Of a DNA stretch of 6,201 nucleotides, positions 5,322 to 6,201 are shown one piece after another. The notes beneath the pieces were generated by a model. That model was given only the letters and a program-made list of their open reading frames with translations. It searched no databases and was not told the DNA's origin. The translations under genes were made by a program, and so were the position numbers. Each line of letters opens with the position of its first letter. Position 1 is the stretch's first letter. Origin of the DNA: an uncultured Ruminococcus sp. (GTDB taxonomy: Bacteria > Bacillota > Clostridia > Oscillospirales > Acutalibacteraceae); the NCBI GenBank assembly GCA_902773245.1, contig CACYDY010000253.1:1-6201 (forward strand). Reading direction: 5' to 3'.

Positions 5322-5353
5322 AAAACAGCCGCGACCCGTTGGATCGCGGCTGT
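5322..5353 (-). terminator. Minus-strand rho-independent terminator, 10-bp perfect stem
   Basis: ACAGCCGCGA (5325-5334) and TCGCGGCTGT (5344-5353) are a perfect 10-bp inverted repeat with a 9-nt loop. On the minus strand it is followed by TTTTA counting the last stem base (5325-5322 are T), while the plus strand has GCGGTT after it, so the orientation is minus. The T-run is short but the stem is strong. No complete minus-strand gene lies to its right in the window, so its parent transcript is unknown. Confidence 0.5.
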
Positions 5354-5488
5354 GCGGTTACGGTGAATTATACTACCTTATCGCCGGAGGTACCTTCTTT
5401 TACTTCTGTTTTCAGCGATATACGACTGACAGGCTGTGCGTGGAAAGTACACGACGGACAGCAACCGGATGAAATATAACCTGTGATT

Positions 5489-5511
5489 GCGTCGCTGCGG
5501 CGGCGCTTTTT
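5489..5511 (+). terminator. Rho-independent terminator just upstream of the permease promoter
   Basis: GCGTCGC (5489-5495), loop TGCG (5496-5499) and GCGGCGC (5500-5506) form a 7-bp stem with one G-U pair, followed at once by TTTTT (5507-5511). It ends only 2 nt before the -35 box of the next promoter, so it insulates the permease gene from upstream plus-strand transcription. Which transcript it normally ends is unclear. Confidence 0.6.
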
Positions 5512-5513
5512 CG

Positions 5514-5542
5514 TTGACAAAGCCGCGCGCGCAGTGTAGAAT
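5514..5542 (+). promoter_or_regulatory. Promoter of the FecCD permease gene
   Basis: A perfect TTGACA (5514-5519), a 17-nt spacer and TAGAAT (5537-5542) form a near-consensus sigma-A promoter. The predicted start is near 5549, about 25 nt ahead of the ATG. An inverted repeat CAAAC-AATC-GTTTG (5548-5561) lies over the predicted start and could be an operator or a 5' hairpin that hides the ribosome site. This is only a suggestion, since no known metal-regulator box matches. Confidence 0.75.
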
Positions 5543-5573
5543 AATACCAAACAATCGTTTGTGGAGCGAAACA

Positions 5574-6201
5574 ATGAAACGAACCGGAACAACAAAACCG
5601 ATACGCGGCGCAGTGCTGATTGCGGCGCTGCTTGTGCTGCCTGTTTTGTTTGTTGCGGCGTCGCTGTTTTTCGGACGCTATCCGCTGCCGGCGCGCGACG
5701 TGCTGACTGCAATCATCCGGCCGGGGAGCGTGCCGCTTGCGACGCGCGTCGCCGTGTGGCAGCTGCGGCTGCCGCGGGCGCTGGCCGCCGCGTTTGTGGG
5801 TGCGTCGCTGGCCGTGTCCGGCGCGGCGTTTCAAAGCGTGTTCCGCAACCCGCTCGTCAGCTCCGGCATCCTCGGCGTTTCCAACGGCGCGGGCTTCGGC
5901 GCCTGCGTCGCCATCGTCTGCTTCGGCGGCGGGATCTGGACCTATCTGCTTTCGTTTGTGTTTGCCCTTGCTGCGGTGGTACTCAGCTGGTTCGCCGGCC
6001 GCATCTCCCGCGTGACCACGACCATCACAATGATCCTTGGCGGCACAATTGTCGGCGCGTTTTTCAGCGCGCTCGTCTCCATCATGAAATACATCGCCGA
6101 CCCCTACAGCCAGTTGCCGAGCATCACCTTCTGGTTTATGGGATCGTTTGCTTCGGTCGGCTATTCCCATCTGCTTGCGCTTATCCCCATGACGCTCGGT
6201 A
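5574..6201 (+). CDS. FecCD-family ABC transporter permease (iron-siderophore/heme/cobalamin), 3' end outside window
   Basis: 209 codons are present, and the frame is open at the window end; the family is about 330-350 aa. It is an inner-membrane permease that, as a dimer with an ATPase and a binding lipoprotein, imports iron-siderophore, heme or cobalamin. An N-terminal membrane helix (13-33, VLIAALLVLPVLFVAASLFF) is followed by the family signature LRLPRALAA (64-72), VGASLAVSGAAFQSVFRNPL (75-94) and GILGVSNGAGFGA (98-110), as in BtuC and FepD. Further helices follow (about 114-136, 150-164), then WFMGSF, another family mark. The ATG has GGAG (5563-5566) 7 nt ahead. Codons are rich in G/C at third positions, unlike the island genes, so it belongs to the host chromosome. 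Substrate cannot be decided from the permease alone; partner genes probably follow to the right. Confidence 0.9.
   Translation, partial: MKRTGTTKPIRGAVLIAALLVLPVLFVAASLFFGRYPLPARDVLTAIIRPGSVPLATRVAVWQLRLPRALAAAFVGASLAVSGAAFQSVFRNPLVSSGILGVSNGAGFGACVAIVCFGGGIWTYLLSFVFALAAVVLSWFAGRISRVTTTITMILGGTIVGAFFSALVSIMKYIADPYSQLPSITFWFMGSFASVGYSHLLALIPMTLG

Larger units (their letters stand above)
5227..5573. other. Right intergenic flank, AT-rich island to GC-rich chromosome border
   Basis: Composition changes from AT-rich to GC-rich near 5250. The interval contains the -35 box of the hsdR promoter, two minus-strand stem-loops (5278-5300 and 5322-5353), a plus-strand terminator (5489-5511) and the promoter of the permease gene (5514-5542). 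Between 5354 and 5488 I see no gene with a start codon, ribosome site and recognisable product. A minus-strand reading ends ...TEVKEGTSGDKVV with stop at 5370-5368, 14 nt before a stem-loop, but no start codon supports it. No cobalamin-riboswitch or Fur-box sequence was recognised ahead of the permease. Confidence 0.55.

Noticed and set aside
5275..5472. Plus-strand 65-codon open frame
   Set aside because: It runs through two stem-loops, lacks a ribosome site and has no recognisable content.
5354..5573. Cobalamin riboswitch or Fur box ahead of the permease
   Set aside because: No conserved B12-box or Fur palindrome could be read; the leader from the predicted start is only about 25 nt.
5412..6170. 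Long minus-strand open frame of 252 codons, and other frames over the permease
   Set aside because: It is an antisense shadow of the GC-rich permease gene, with low-complexity Arg/Ala/His-rich translation; the plus-strand frame has clear FecCD motifs.

Overview
The window looks like an AT-rich defence (restriction-modification) island of about 5 kb set between two GC-rich chromosomal flanks. Base composition changes sharply near position 260 and again near 5250. Consensus sigma-A type promoters, strong Shine-Dalgarno sites, GTG starts, an SfsA-type gene fragment and a FecCD permease gene suggest a Firmicute, probably a gut-type Clostridia member with a fairly GC-rich core genome. That taxonomic call is an inference; no marker gene is present.

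Left flank (1-336): no gene is supported. It holds a short piece resembling the 3' end of a tRNA-Ser gene (69-87) and a weak minus-strand terminator. Island core (337-4730): six tightly packed minus-strand genes, transcribed from about 4760 leftwards. In order they are a gamma-type N6-adenine DNA methyltransferase (468 aa), a second amino-methyltransferase with an SPPYW motif (264 aa), two small proteins of 151 and 113 aa that look related to each other, a 295-aa protein with two degenerate LAGLIDADG motifs, and a 158-aa PD-(D/E)XK nuclease. Overlaps or gaps of 2-15 nt indicate one operon under a single promoter (4764-4792).

The most interesting inference is that this is a multi-subunit restriction-modification system. 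The LAGLIDADG-fold protein lacks the acidic residue in both motifs and may serve for DNA recognition rather than cutting. The separate small D...ExK protein would then be the nuclease, and the two methyltransferases would protect the host site. The 151- and 113-aa proteins may be single LAGLIDADG-like half domains. I do not know a described system of this layout.

Right island edge (4849-5250): the 5' half of an sfsA gene on the plus strand runs head-on into the first ~26 codons of a type I restriction hsdR gene on the minus strand, which still has its promoter and ribosome binding site. This is the scar of a deletion that removed the rest of both genes. Right flank (5250-6201): stem-loops, then a clear terminator and promoter, then the first 209 codons of a FecCD-family iron-siderophore/cobalamin ABC permease that runs off the window.
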